Positions 43,566 through 54,868 of a stretch of DNA of 64,000 bases are shown one piece after another (positions within the stretch are counted from its first letter, which is position 1; every line of letters begins with the position of its first letter). A program made the translations under genes and the position numbers. The notes under the pieces were generated by a model. It ran no database searches. It had not been told where the DNA came from and saw only the letters and a list, made by a program, of their open reading frames with translations. This DNA is from Tetradesmus obliquus (Eukaryota; Chlorophyta; Chlorophyceae; Sphaeropleales; Scenedesmaceae), in contig CP126204.1 of NCBI GenBank assembly GCA_030272155.1, positions 3,525,501 through 3,589,500 on the forward strand, read 5' to 3'.

Positions 43566-46500
43566 TCATTCCACCAGGGCTGCCAAGCCTGAGTACCAGG
43601 AGTCCCACTCCATGAAGTCTGGTACAGCACCAGCACACTGCTGCTGCTGCTCATGCTGCTGCTCAACAAAGCAGCCAGCAACAGCAGCATGCCCACTGAA
43701 GACAGCATCACTTGCTACACCAGACATGCCATTAGCGGCAATCAGCCCCACGCCAGCCGCAGCACTTGCTGAGCTCTGCAGCATGCCACCTTTGATCAGT
43801 GAAAGGCCCTCTACTGTTGCGCTGCGGTCACCGCCATCACCTCCTGCACCACGTGCATCACAATCATCAGCAGCACTGCTTGCCAGCTGCTGCCCTTGCC
43901 TGCCAGGGCCTAGCAAGCTGCAGCCAGCACCCTGCAGCTGCTCAGCAGCACAGGCAGCATTGCTATTGGTGCCACTGCTGCCACCCAAGCCCTGCCATGG
44001 CAACTCTACAAGCGCCTCACTGCCCTTGCCGCTGCCGTCACCAGTGCCCCTCCAGCTGTGTGCATTACTCGTGCAAGTCTGCTGACGCGCTGTACTGCAG
44101 CTGCCAGTTGCTGCTGTCGCTGCGTCTTCAAGCAGCAGCCCTTGCAGCAGCCCGCACACAGAAGCTGCTGTCGCCTGACCAGCAGTTGCTGCTGCCGCTG
44201 CTGTGTTTCGACCAGGCTTCTCTGTGCTGCTGCACCCCATCTGCTGCTGCTGCAGGCGCGGCAAGGGGCGCGGCCGCAGCTGGCTCCTCAGCTGCTGCTG
44301 CAGCGCCGTGAGCGCAGGGCAGTCTGCTGCTGCCAGCTGCTCAGGCAGGCTGGCTTGCTGCCCTGGGGCCTTCAGCTTGGGCAGCTTGGCTGCACAGCAA
44401 GTGAAAGGCAAGCACATGTCAAGTAAAAGGTCACATTCAGGTCCAAGGCACACTTGAGCCCTGGGGCCTTCAGCTTGGGCAGCTTGGCTGCACAGTGACA
44501 GCAATGGCAGATAAAAGTGCAAGTCAAGTAGAAGATAAGTCATATCCCAGGTAAGTCAAAGGCAAGCAGCAGGCATGAGCGGCTGCACGGCACACCAGCG
44601 CAAAGGTCAGCTCCATGCCCCTGCAGTGTTATCGCTTGGCTGTTTGCTGTGCTTGCAATAACAGTGTTGCAGCAGCTGCTGGTAGCCATCAAACAGCACA
44701 TGCACAGTTGCATTTGTCCGCTGGCGCCATGTGGCATACACAGAAGCCCTCTTGCTGCCCACCTGCCAGGGACTTGACACTGGCCCAGGGCATGCCGGCA
44801 GTGAGGCCCACATCTTGCGCTGCAGGCAGCTCAGCGAAGCTGGGAGCCACAGGGCCCTGCGCAGCATCAGCAGGCAGTCACGCAAGTGAAGGCAGCACGG
44901 TTAGTACTGGCATCAGGTGTGAGTGTTGTAGCAGCTGCGAGTATGAGACTGCGTGAGAGGCGGAACCACTGTCAATCAGGCAGGTTAGACAGCATGTGCC
45001 CTGAGCTTGGGCCTAGGAATGCTGCTGGGCAGCCTACCTCCATGGGGGTGCTTGGTGCTGCCCAATCAGCCTGTGCTGCGCTGGCATCAGCTACTACCGC
45101 TGCTGCGGCAGGCATGTCTGCTGGTGTTGTGCCGGTGGTGCCTCCTGCTTCTGCATGCTGCTGCTGCTGCTGCGTCTGCTGCTGCTTCTCCTCGTCCACG
45201 CACTTGTCGCTGGCCGCTGCATGCCCTGCTGCTGCAACTACATCACCAGCTGGTGACAGCCGCGGCTGCTGCTGCTGTGCCAGCTGCAGCTTCATGCTGC
45301 CGGATCCTGCTGCTGCTGCTGTTGGTGGTGGTCGCTCTTGGTCTGGCTCGGCTGCTGCACCCACAAGGCCACTGACTGCTGCCGGTGACGCCGGCAAGCC
45401 TCCACAGGCTTCGGATGCCGCTGCTGCTGCAGCCTGACTTGTGGCTGCTGAGGTTGCAGGGAGATGAAGTGACGCACTGGAACTCCCGTGCAGTGCTAGT
45501 GCTGCTGCGCTTAGCTGTGCCTCGCTGCTGCACTCTTCAATGACACTCACACACGCAGCATCACCGGTGCCTGCTTCAGCCACTGCGGCAGTGGTGTCTG
45601 CGCCTGCTGCTGCTGCCGCTCCTGCAGGCGTGTGGTCAACAATGACAGCTGTGGCCTCCAAGCCACAGCTCGCCAGCAGCTGCTGGCTCAGTGCCTCTGA
45701 CCCAGGGCACTCAGCTTCAGCTACTGGTGGTGCAGCAAAACCTGCTGCTGCTGGTGATGGTGGTGCGGCCTTTGAGTCTGCTACTGGAGCAGCAGCAGCT
45801 GCTGCTGCTGCTGCTGATGGCTGTAAGGAAGTTGCCCTGGGTGAGTCTGCTGCTGGAGAACCTGCTGCTGCTGCTGATGGTCCCGCAGGAGTTGCAGCTG
45901 TGCTAGCTGCCATTGCTTCTGTGATGGTGCTGTCAGCGGCAGGTGCCTGCACATCCCGCTTCTGAATGCCCAGGTGAGTGCTGCGCCGCTTGCGCTGCAG
46001 CTGCAGCTGCTGCTCCTGCTTCTGATCTAGCTGCATCTGCACATCCCGCCCTGCGCTGCAGCTGCCGCTAGCAGTGCTCCCACCCACAGCAGCAGCAGCT
46101 GCTGCTGCTGCCTGGCTTGCAGGAAAGAGGGAGGACAGTGTGCCTGGCCCTCCTGCAAGCGCAGGGGCCTTAAAGCTCCTGCTTCCTGCAAGTGCAGCCG
46201 CTGCTGCTGGTGTGCGCGCACTGCTACTGCTGTTTGTGCTGGTGGTGGCAGCACTGCTGTTAGCAGGGGCAGTCACAGCAGGTGCAAGCAGCCTTCGCCG
46301 CTTTTGAAGGGGCAGCTGCAGGCTTGGCAGGATGAGGGATACAGAGGTCCCTGCAGCTGCTGCAGGCTCTGACACCAGCTCCGTGGCTGCTGTAATGGCT
46401 GTTGCTGCTGTTGCTGCTGCTGCGAAGCTGCTTGCAGGAACTGATGCGGCTGCTGTGCTGGCAGGTGCTGTGAAGCTTGGCGGGCAGCGGAGCAGCCTTG

Positions 46501-47149
46501 CAGGACTGCCTGCAGTCAAAGCTGTAGGATGCTGTTACAGCAGGTGGAGCTGCTCCTGCTGCTCCTGCTGCTGTTGGTGCTGCTGCTGATGGCGTGCATG
46601 CAGCTGCCTGGGGCTTGCCAGTGCGCAGCACTGGCAGCTTGAAGGGACGAGCTGCAGGCCTCTGCAAGCTGGGCGTGATTTGACCAGGCTGTGATGCTTT
46701 GGAGATGTTTGCTGCGCCGGGTACCTGGGCAGTGGGATATCAGCAGCATCAACAGCAAGGTGCTCAGCTGTCCTGCAAGCAGCAATGCTGCCAGCACCTG
46801 GGAGATCCTGCCTCAAGTGGAAGCTGGTCTGCTGGGCATGCTATGCGGCGTATGCTGTGCTGCTGTTGCTGGTGAGAGTCTCACTCACTGGTTTCCCTGC
46901 TGCAGGCTTGTCCTGCAGGGCTGTCCCTTCATTTGCAGCAGCTGAAGCACTTGCATCTGCAGTTCCTGCTGGCAGTGCCGATGGCTGTTTGAAAGGCAGC
47001 CTCACTCTGAAGTGTGCCCTGCCACTGGGTACCGCGGGAGGGTCCATGATGTGGTGTTGCTTGAAGTATTGCTGGGCCAGATGCAGTGTTTCGGCATGGC
47101 TTCCGAGCACCTGCAAGTTTAAACAAACCCCAGACCCTGTCTTAACCAA
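43566..47149 (-). CDS. Large disordered Ala/Ser/Gln-rich protein with basic nuclear-type signals
   Basis: Supported exons: one near 47115-46870 (VLGSHAETLHLAQQYFKQHH, FRVRLPFKQP), a main exon ending at 45038, 44856-44763, and 44389-43566; the last three join in phases 0 and 1. The link between the first part and the main exon (46870-46510) is unresolved; a frame change near 46520 needs an intron I cannot place. A further minus frame at 47581-47375 (LAECVERLRTP, LHELPVYNRLDALP) could be the true first exon. The main exon is almost all Ala, Ser, Gln and Pro with basic KRRR and RKRRSTHLGIQKR, suggesting a nuclear protein. The C-terminus ends DFMEWDSWYSGLAALVE. No family recognised. Confidence 0.5.
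44448..44495 (-). repeat. 5' echo of exon 44389-43566
   Basis: Repeats the acceptor and the first ~40 bases (CCAAGCTGCCCAAGCTGAAG) about 104 bases upstream of the real exon. Confidence 0.75.
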
Positions 47150-47581
47150 CTACCCTGCCTGGGGGCACATGCTGCCAAACCATCTCGTGCATGGCAGCTG
47201 ACTTTATTGCGCTGGTTACGTGCATCGCTTATCAAGACCGCTATCTGCGCCCACCTGTCCAGACCTGCTGACCCGTTTGGTTGGACAGTGAGCGACGAGC
47301 GTACCCTCACCAGCTGCCCGTAATCCTGTCACGTATTGGTTTACCAGCCGGCTCGTCCAAATAGGCTGCTACGGCTATCTGCTGTTCCCGTGCCCGAAAC
47401 TAGTCCTCGCATCAGCATCCCTGGGTGCTGGAAGTGCGTCAAGACGATTGTAAACCGGTAGCTCATGCAGGTAGGTGCCGTGTAAGGAAGCATTGTCTGA
47501 TGCTGGCGTTCGCAGGCGTTCGACACACTCAGCAAGAGGGGTTTGATGGTGCTGCTTGCAGGGGGTGGCATCGACCTCCAA

Positions 47582-47893
47582 AGCAGCGAATAGGGCATTT
47601 TGCAGGCCTTACCGGCCTTCTCGGGCCCATGTAACGCGGGCGTTCGCCCAGGTAAGCTGCTGTGCTTCAACTCACCCCTCACGCCTCAGCGCCGAGGATC
47701 AGAGCGTGCTGCATAGCTCAAACGACGATCTATCGCCATGGAAAGCATCACGAAGCTGCAGCGTGCCTGCAGAAGCCTGCATGCAGTCTGGCGGACTTTT
47801 CTGTTGAGGTGCAGCTGCTGTTGTTGGGCCTTGACTGGGGTGGTGGTGCTGAAGCCGCAATCGTTGTCACTGCACTCGTAGGCTGAGAGGCGC
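47582..47893. promoter_or_regulatory. Possible shared divergent promoter
   Basis: About 310 bases between the likely 5' end of the disordered-protein gene (minus) and the ATG of the coiled-coil gene (plus). No clear TATA box. This call is from gene arrangement alone. Confidence 0.3.
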
Positions 47894-49771
47894 ATGGTGC
47901 GCCTCACAGTTGCTGGGCCTCCAGATGGACAGCCACCTCGTGTCATTGAGGTGGATGATCCGCTGTCATCGCCTGCTGAGCTGATCGTCACCAGCGAAGT
48001 GCCGATCCAGAAAGCAGGCATCACCAAGTCGGAAGCCAGGGAGCAGGCAGCCATCATCCAGTGAGTGGCGCAGGCAGCAGCAGCAGCAACAACAGCAGCA
48101 GCAGCTGGCTCTATTGCCAGGCAGAGGCAGCTGCAACAGCGGTCGCAGTGGCAGCAGCAGGCCCAGGCGGCATGCGTTCGCGAGCGGTTGGCTGCAGTCG
48201 CCAGCAGCAGCAGCAGCTGTCGTTTCGTTTTCCTGGATGTTGCAAGGTGGTAAAACTTTAGCATCAACAGTCACAAACTGCTCCCATGCTGCAAATGTGC
48301 ACTTCACCACATGCTTTGTACCTCAAACCATGTGAGCAAAGCGTTCGGCGCGTGCAAGTGTGCATCGTGCAGTCTCACTCAGCCGCACTGTGTGAGCAAC
48401 TACTGTGCACTTGCAGCGCTCAGAGAGGCAAAAACATCCCCCCGATCAAAGAACTCCTCGCTGAGCCAAATGTTTCAGGTGTATTGTTGCATGATGCTTA
48501 CTCACTCAGTGGTGCTGTGCGCTTTACTGTGCACCTGCAGGGCTCAGCGAGAGGAGATCACCAGCCTGCGCAGGGCCCTGGCTGAGACGCAGGACGTGAT
48601 GTACAAGGGCAAGTCGGCTTACAACGACGTGGTGCAGACCAAGGACATGCAGATAGCACAGGTGCGCACACACAGCTGTGCAGCGGCGATTGCAAGTAGC
48701 TTGGGCTGCTGTTCCCTGCAAGTCAGAGTCATCTGACAACTACGCCCCACCCATTCCTGTGCGCCTGCTCACGTTGATGAGCAGTAACTCCAGCTGGTGC
48801 AATTGCTCCCGCGTTCTGTATTGCTGCTGTCGTGTCGTTCTATCATTGTTATTTGCCGTTGCTTCTGTACTAGCTTGTGACCAGCTGCGTGTGCGAGCGC
48901 CGACACAGTCGGGCCTGTTCTCTGACCAACCATTGCTGTCTTTTGTGCTGTTCTCACAGCTGTATGAGCTCGCAGCAAGCGGTGTACGTGAGCGCGCCCG
49001 CCTGCGGCAGGAGCTGAGCGAGATGCAGCAGGAGATGCAGGGCACCAAGCGCAGCTGCCTTCCTCAACTGCAAGTATAGATGCTGTTCTGATGTTGCAGC
49101 TGCAGAAGCTGGCGGCCAGCTGCGTGCGCGAGCGCCACCTCTTTTGAAACCAGCTCATTCTCCCTTACTCACCAGTTGGTTTGGCCGTATCCACCCCTGC
49201 ATTGCAGCTGTACGAGCTTGCAGCAAGTGGCGTGCGTGAGCGTGCGCGGCTGCGGCAGGAGCTCTCTGAAATGCAGCAGGAGATGCAGGGCACCAAGCGC
49301 CAGCTGCACGCGTTCATGGCCAGCCTGATGCAGCTCAAGAACAGCATGGACAGCGCAGGGGATGGCGACATGGAGCATGCGCTGGAGCTGCTGCAGGCCA
49401 GCAGCTGGACGGCCAGCCTGCAAGGTGAGTTTTGGGTGTTATGTTTCTTTATGTTTGCTGTTGGACGGCAGTTTGGATGGTGACATGGAGCACGCGCTGG
49501 AGCTGCTGCAGGCCAGCAGCTGGACGGCCAGCCTGCAGGGTGAGTCTGAGATTTTATGTGCTGTTATATCTGCCGCTTTATCTGTTATCTGCTGTTACGC
49601 TGGGACGGGGACATGGAGCATGCACTGGAGCTGCTGCGGGTCAGCAGCTGTTAGCCGTTGACCGTCGCTGTGCCTTGACCGGCGCCATGCATTGACTAGT
49701 GCTGTGAGTTTGACCAGCCGCAGGCTGGCAGCCAACTGCAGGCGGTTTTCTGCATCACTGCTGACCTCTCT

Positions 49772-49804
<33 letters not shown>

Positions 49805-50325
49805 GGTGTTGCTGCAGGGTCGCTGCCGCCGCTGTCTGCGGACGAGGACGTATACATGCAGCTGGTGCAGATGCAGAAGCTGAGCAACACGCTGGTGCAG
49901 GACATGAAGGAGTGAGTGATGAACGGCTGCTGGGCTTTTGCGTTTAGTTTGCATTGCTTCATTTGCATTGGCAGCGCAGTGACACAGCTGCTTGCAGTGC
50001 AGCATGCAGATGCCTTGGAGCTGCACCTAATGCTTGCTGCTGGCCTGCAAGTCTGCATGCCTAGTTTTGCAGCGTACTGCGGGCGTGCAGCGCATGGCAG
50101 TGAGCCAGCAGCCGCCGAGGCACGTGGATGCTCTGCACATCTAAGCGTAGCACTTGCTCCAGCTCAACTTGTGCAGCAACGTGTGCGCCGCGCATGCACC
50201 CTGTTGCTGTATGAAATAACAGCTTGTATCCGCAACAAGCAAGCGCCGTAAGCAGGTTGCCTCTGCTGGCATCGTTCAGTATGCGCGTGCAGTACTCAGG
50301 CGTGTCATACACCTGACCATCTTTG

Positions 50326-50357
<32 letters not shown>

Positions 50358-50975
50358 TGTTCACTCAGGGATGAGGAGCTGATGCAGCAGGGCTTGGAGC
50401 CCCGCAGCCGGCCAAACAGTTATGACAGCCTTGAAAGCCTTGACAGTATGGACTCAATCGACCTGCCAGTCACGCCACGCAGCAGCAGCTTAAGCAGCAG
50501 CAGCAGCAGCAAGCCACCAGTCAGCAGCGCCCCCAGCATCAAAGCTGCAGCACCAGCAGCAGCCAGCAGCAAAGCAGCAGCACCAACGCCAGCAGCAGCT
50601 GCCGCGAGCAGCAAGGTAGCAGCGCCGGTGCCTGCGGCAGCGAGCAGTAAGGTAGCAGCTCCGACACCAGCAGCTGGCAGCAGCAGCAGCGCACCGGCAA
50701 CGCCGCGTGCGCCTGGTGCGGTGCCTGCTACGCCAAGCAGTGCACCTAGCAGTGCACCGAGCACACCAAAGCAGCCGCCAGTGCAGCCGCAGGCGCCAGC
50801 CCAGCCAGCAGCAGCTCCAGCAGCAGCACCTGCAGCACAGCCAGCAGCGCAGCCGCAGCAGCCGCCCAGCAAGCCAAACAGCAACGGCGGCGCGCCCAAC
50901 TTTTTCCCGGGGCTTGGCGGGAACGGCAACAGCAGCAACGGCGGCGGGGGCTACTACAAAACCTGGAAGTTCTGA
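47894..50975 (+). CDS. Coiled-coil protein with disordered Pro/Ala-rich tail, function unknown
   Basis: Exons 47894-48060, 48541-48661, 49208-49424, 49818-49911 and 50369-50975; phases 2, 0, 1, 2; 401 residues. The ATG is the first after an in-frame TAG at 47879-47881. The N-terminus reads MVRLTVAGPPDGQPPRVIEV and VPIQKAGITKSEAREQAA. Residues ~55-200 are strongly helical with heptad character: QREEITSLRRALAETQDVMY, then LYELAASGVRERARLRQELS, EMQQEMQGTKRQLHAFMASL and YMQLVQMQKLSNTLVQDM. A Ser-rich stretch (NSYDSLESLDSMDSIDLPVT) and a long Ala/Pro/Ser linker lead to a Gly/Asn-rich end finishing GGGGYYKTWKF. It could be a scaffold or cytoskeletal linker, but I recognise no family. Confidence 0.75.
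48418..49145 (+). repeat. 5' echoes of coiled-coil exons 2 and 3
   Basis: At 48415-48440 a short copy of the exon 2 start (GCTCAGAGAGGC). At 48961-49055 a longer copy of the exon 3 start (LYELAASGVRERARLRQELSE to GTKR) with its own acceptor but no donor. At 49101-49140 a third, shorter copy (LQKLAASCVRERHL). Confidence 0.8.
49465..49645 (+). repeat. Two 3' echoes of coiled-coil exon 3
   Basis: 49478-49541 repeats GDMEHALELLQASSWTASLQ with a GTGAGT donor. 49606-49643 repeats DMEHALELLRVSS without a donor. Confidence 0.82.
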
Positions 50976-52257
50976 GGGTTCTGGGGGTTCTGGGGGTTTG
51001 AGGGGCTGATGGGCTGGAACCAGTGGGGTTTAGAGTGGGGTTCAGCAGCTTGTCGTGTTTGGGCAGTTGCTGCGTGTGGTGGTGTTTTGGCGACGCCTGT
51101 TAGCCCAGTGGTGGTGTGGTTTTGCTGCAGGCTTCAGGCAGCTGCGGTTTGTTAGGATGAAGCATGTCAAGGGGCTGCAGAGCATAGTGTGGGATGCATG
51201 GGTATGCATAACGCAGCATGTCTGCCAAAGCTTGCGGATGCTGCATGTTTCCTGGCTGCAGCGTGCTCAAGTTTAGAGCGCAGCTGCTGCACACATCACC
51301 TGTCAGCACTACTGCCGGTGTGGGTGCAGTGCATGAGGGCACACTGCCCATTTGTCCAAGGTTTGCTTGCACGATACCTCTGCACTGCAGTTCCCGCACT
51401 GCAGCCCCTGCATTGCAGCTCCTGCTCTTGTGTCCTTGAGCATGACTCTGGTTGCTGCAGACCCTGTTGCCGAGCCTGTTTGTGAGGCAGCAGCAAGGCT
51501 TCAGTGTCAACTTGGGACCTGCGGCACCTTGCCTGGTGGCCTGTTCATCCCCATGTGCATACGTGCATGCTGTTGCTGTTTGGCCTGCGTGTGTCAGACG
51601 AATGCTGCAGGCCGCGTTCTGGTTCTGTGTCGCGTCTGTGTGTTGTTCTTTCTGTGTGTCATACGCGCTGCTGGAGCCACGGCAGCAGCAACTGCCAGGT
51701 TGTTGTTGTGCCGTGTTTCAGCAGCATGCTACTTGCGTGTGTGTTGCGCGAGTATGTGTTGCAGTCTGAGGCTGTGGCTTTGTGTGTTCCGCCCTGTTGA
51801 GCTAACTTCTTGTATTGTATGCATCACTGTGGTGTTTGGTGTTTGTTATGCACATGTTATGTATGCATTGAGGCGGGGAGTATCAGGCATTCCTGTGTGT
51901 GCTTCAGCTAGTGACTGTTTTTGAAAGGCGTACAAGTTGTCGTGTAGTTGCTGGGACCAGCGTGCAACCTGCCATGCTGTCTGGCCATGCATGCCCGTTA
52001 GTGAACCAGGCCTGCAGGATTTGCTGCTTCAGCTGCCTCTGTTTGAAGACGTATGCATGTTCTTTGGCCGATAATGGGCCAAGCACGCACCAGCATGATG
52101 CTGCCATGCGTTGTGGGCCAGCTCGCGTCTATGTTGTGAAGGGGTTATCAGCGCCCTTAGCGCAATCTGGCCATGGGCAGGTGGTTCAAGGAGTGCTTAC
52201 GGCACTTGCTTGTAATTTGCTGGCTGTTGTCCTTCTGGTGCTCCAGGCGAGGCTGAA
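50976..52257. other. 3' flank and intergenic DNA
   Basis: No supported gene. The T/G-rich plus strand with many TGTGT words may be a long 3' UTR of the coiled-coil gene. Short open frames here lack domain words. Confidence 0.4.
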
Positions 52258-52366
52258 TCATGGTCACTGGCCAATTCCAGTGGATGGCTGATGTAGTGGT
52301 TGCCCAATGAGCCTGTCATGGGCTGGAAATTGGGCTGTGTTCCCGTCGTGTAACACACAAATCGTG
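52258..52366 (-). repeat. Dispersed repeat, copy 2
   Basis: Inverted relative to the 42515-42645 copy. It shares TCACGATTTGTGTGTTACAC and the following ~100 bases with small indels. Confidence 0.75.
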
Positions 52367-52547
52367 ATTGACCCAGGTTGACCAGCCCTTTGGTGCTTTA
52401 ACAGCGCTGTCATATCATGTATGCACACGTTGGTGGTTTGTGGCATCGACAGGCCAGCATTGCTGCACACAGCATGGCATTTGCTCAGATCGGGTGCCAC
52501 CAGTGAGACCTGTATGGTGTCCCGCTTTATCAACAACAATCAACAAC

Positions 52548-52915
52548 TAAGCTCGGTGCCGTTGCGGCCTGCGGCCCGGGTCGCCCACACAAACAAGTGG
52601 GCCCTTGCCCTTGCCTCCAGCCCATATGATGTTACAAATTCAGACGCGTGTCCTGCCATGTCCACTAAACTTGGTGCCGCCGCGGCCTGCGTGCAAAGCC
52701 GCCGCCTACACCAGCCATGATCGGCCCCTGCTTGGCTTTTGCTGCCACCACCATATGATATCATCTACCATAAACTACGTCGTCCTGCTTCTCAGCTGCT
52801 AAGCTCGGTGCTGACGCGGCCTGCGTGCAAAGCCGCCGCCTACACCGGCCATGATGGGCCCCTGCTTGACCTTGCCGTCACCATATCATTCATACAGATC
52901 AATCTAACGTGTGTC
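52548..52915 (-). repeat. Copies of the helicase-like gene's terminal exon
   Basis: Three downstream copies of the last ~75 bases (KQGPIMAGVGGGFARRPR... stop) at about 52800-52870, 52665-52735 and 52550-52590, spaced ~125-130 bases and increasingly diverged. Confidence 0.85.
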
Positions 52916-52927
52916 CTGCTGCCTCAA

Positions 52928-53317
52928 CTAAGCCCGGTGCCGTCGCGGCCTGCGTGCGAAGCCGCCGCCTACACCGGCCATGATGGGCCCCTGCTTGGCC
53001 TTGCCGCCCTTCTGCTTCGCCACCTCGGCCTGCCGCCTCTCCTCAGCCAGCTGAACCCTAAACAGCAGGGCTTTAGCCTCCGCTGATGTCAGCATATCCG
53101 CTGTCGCTGCTGACTCAGCGCCAACTGCTGACTCAGTGCCCACTGCAACTGACTCAGCACTCGCTGCTGACGTCAGCCGCCCAGGCCCTGCGGCTGACTC
53201 AGCGCTGCTGCTGCTGCTGCCGATTGGGATGTGCAGCTCCTGCATGCGTGCCAGCTGGCTGGGCGTGGCTGGCAGCTCAGGCAGGCCGTGCGTCTTGGCG
53301 TGGCGCAGCAGCTCCCT

Positions 53318-53389
<72 letters not shown>

Positions 53390-54509
53390 CGCCAAATGAG
53401 TTGTGTCACGGCCTTGTCAGCATATTCCTGCAAGGCTTGCCGTACCGGAGAGGTTGCCAGACGCAGCCAGCTTTGCAGGTGACACCCACAGCCAAGGAAG
53501 TCGAGCGCTGCTGCTGCCTCCCGTCTTCTGTTGCCTGTGTTTCTGCTTTGCGCATCAAAGCAGCTGCAGACACCTGCTGCTGCTGCTGCTGCTTGTGCTG
53601 TGTGCTGTGCTGTGCTGCCGTGCTCTCACCTGTGTGCATCCAGGCAGCTGTACCTCCTGCTGGTGGGCAGCCCAGCGGCACGCAGCAGCTCCAGCTGGCG
53701 GGGCGCTGCAGGGCAGAGCAGGAAGATGCAAAACAACAGCGATGTCAATGCACATGGCGATGATTGATGAAAGCAGCCCAGCGGCATGCCGCAGCTCCAG
53801 CTGGCGCGGCGGCCTACAGAACAGCGTAGCGCCATGATGTTATGGAACATGATGATATTGCAGGCGAGCTTTGAAGATGCAGCCTTTTGAGATTCTGCTC
53901 CCCTGCATGCGTTCTTGCTGGTCGGTGGTGTGGCTGGTGCTGGCTGCCATGCACAGGAATTCCCTTGGGCGGCGGCAGCAGCAACAGCTGCTGTCATTGT
54001 ATAAGCTAAACCACTTGCTACAATGACGGCTGGCGCCGCTACTTGCAGCACTCCACAGCGCCTGGCAACCACACACATGCTGCATAACACACAACATACA
54101 CATATATGTGCTCTGCGCCATGCTGCACAAGGCTGCATCACGCTTGCAGCACAGGCCACACTCACTTGCAAGCATTGCCGGCTGCTGCTCGCTGGCCTTG
54201 CTAGGCACCTTCCAGCCCCCAACCATGCCAGCCAGCCGCACTGCTGCCTCCCTGCTCAGAAAAGCATGCTGCTGCGTTACCAGCAGCGCTGCCACCCGCT
54301 CAGCTCTGGCCAGTGCTGCTGGCAGTGGCAGCGGCTTTGCCGCACTGCTGCTGCTGCTGCTGCTGGCGGCTGCTGCTGCTGCTGCAGGCTGGCCTGCGCT
54401 GTATGCAGTGAGCAGTGCTGTTGCTGCAGGGGCAGTTGCAATGGGATGCATAGAGCCATCTGGCAGCTCTAGATGCAGCTCATACAGGGCTGAGGGGTCA
54501 AGCCTCTTC

Positions 54510-54565
<56 letters not shown>

Positions 54566-54739
54566 CTTTCTGGCAGCAGCAGGCTTGATGGCAGGGGCAG
54601 CAGCAGCAGCAGCGCTGCCATCAAGTGCCAGCAAGAGGTCTCCGCTGTCAATGTCATGCTTGCCAAGGCTGCTGCTGCTGCTGTTGCTGCTGCTGTCAGC
54701 ACTATCCTGATCGTCTGTCGTGCGCCAGCCGTCATAAGC

Positions 54740-54777
<38 letters not shown>

Positions 54778-54833
54778 GTGGCCGGCGGCGGCGCCGTGGA
54801 GCTGCAGGCGGGTTGGCTGGCAGCAGCGCTGAC

Positions 54834-54868
<35 letters not shown>

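Noticed and set aside
43799..44311. Cys/His/Ala-rich plus-strand frame
   Set aside because: Antisense reading of the disordered-protein exon; its Cys and Leu runs are CTG/TGC tracts.
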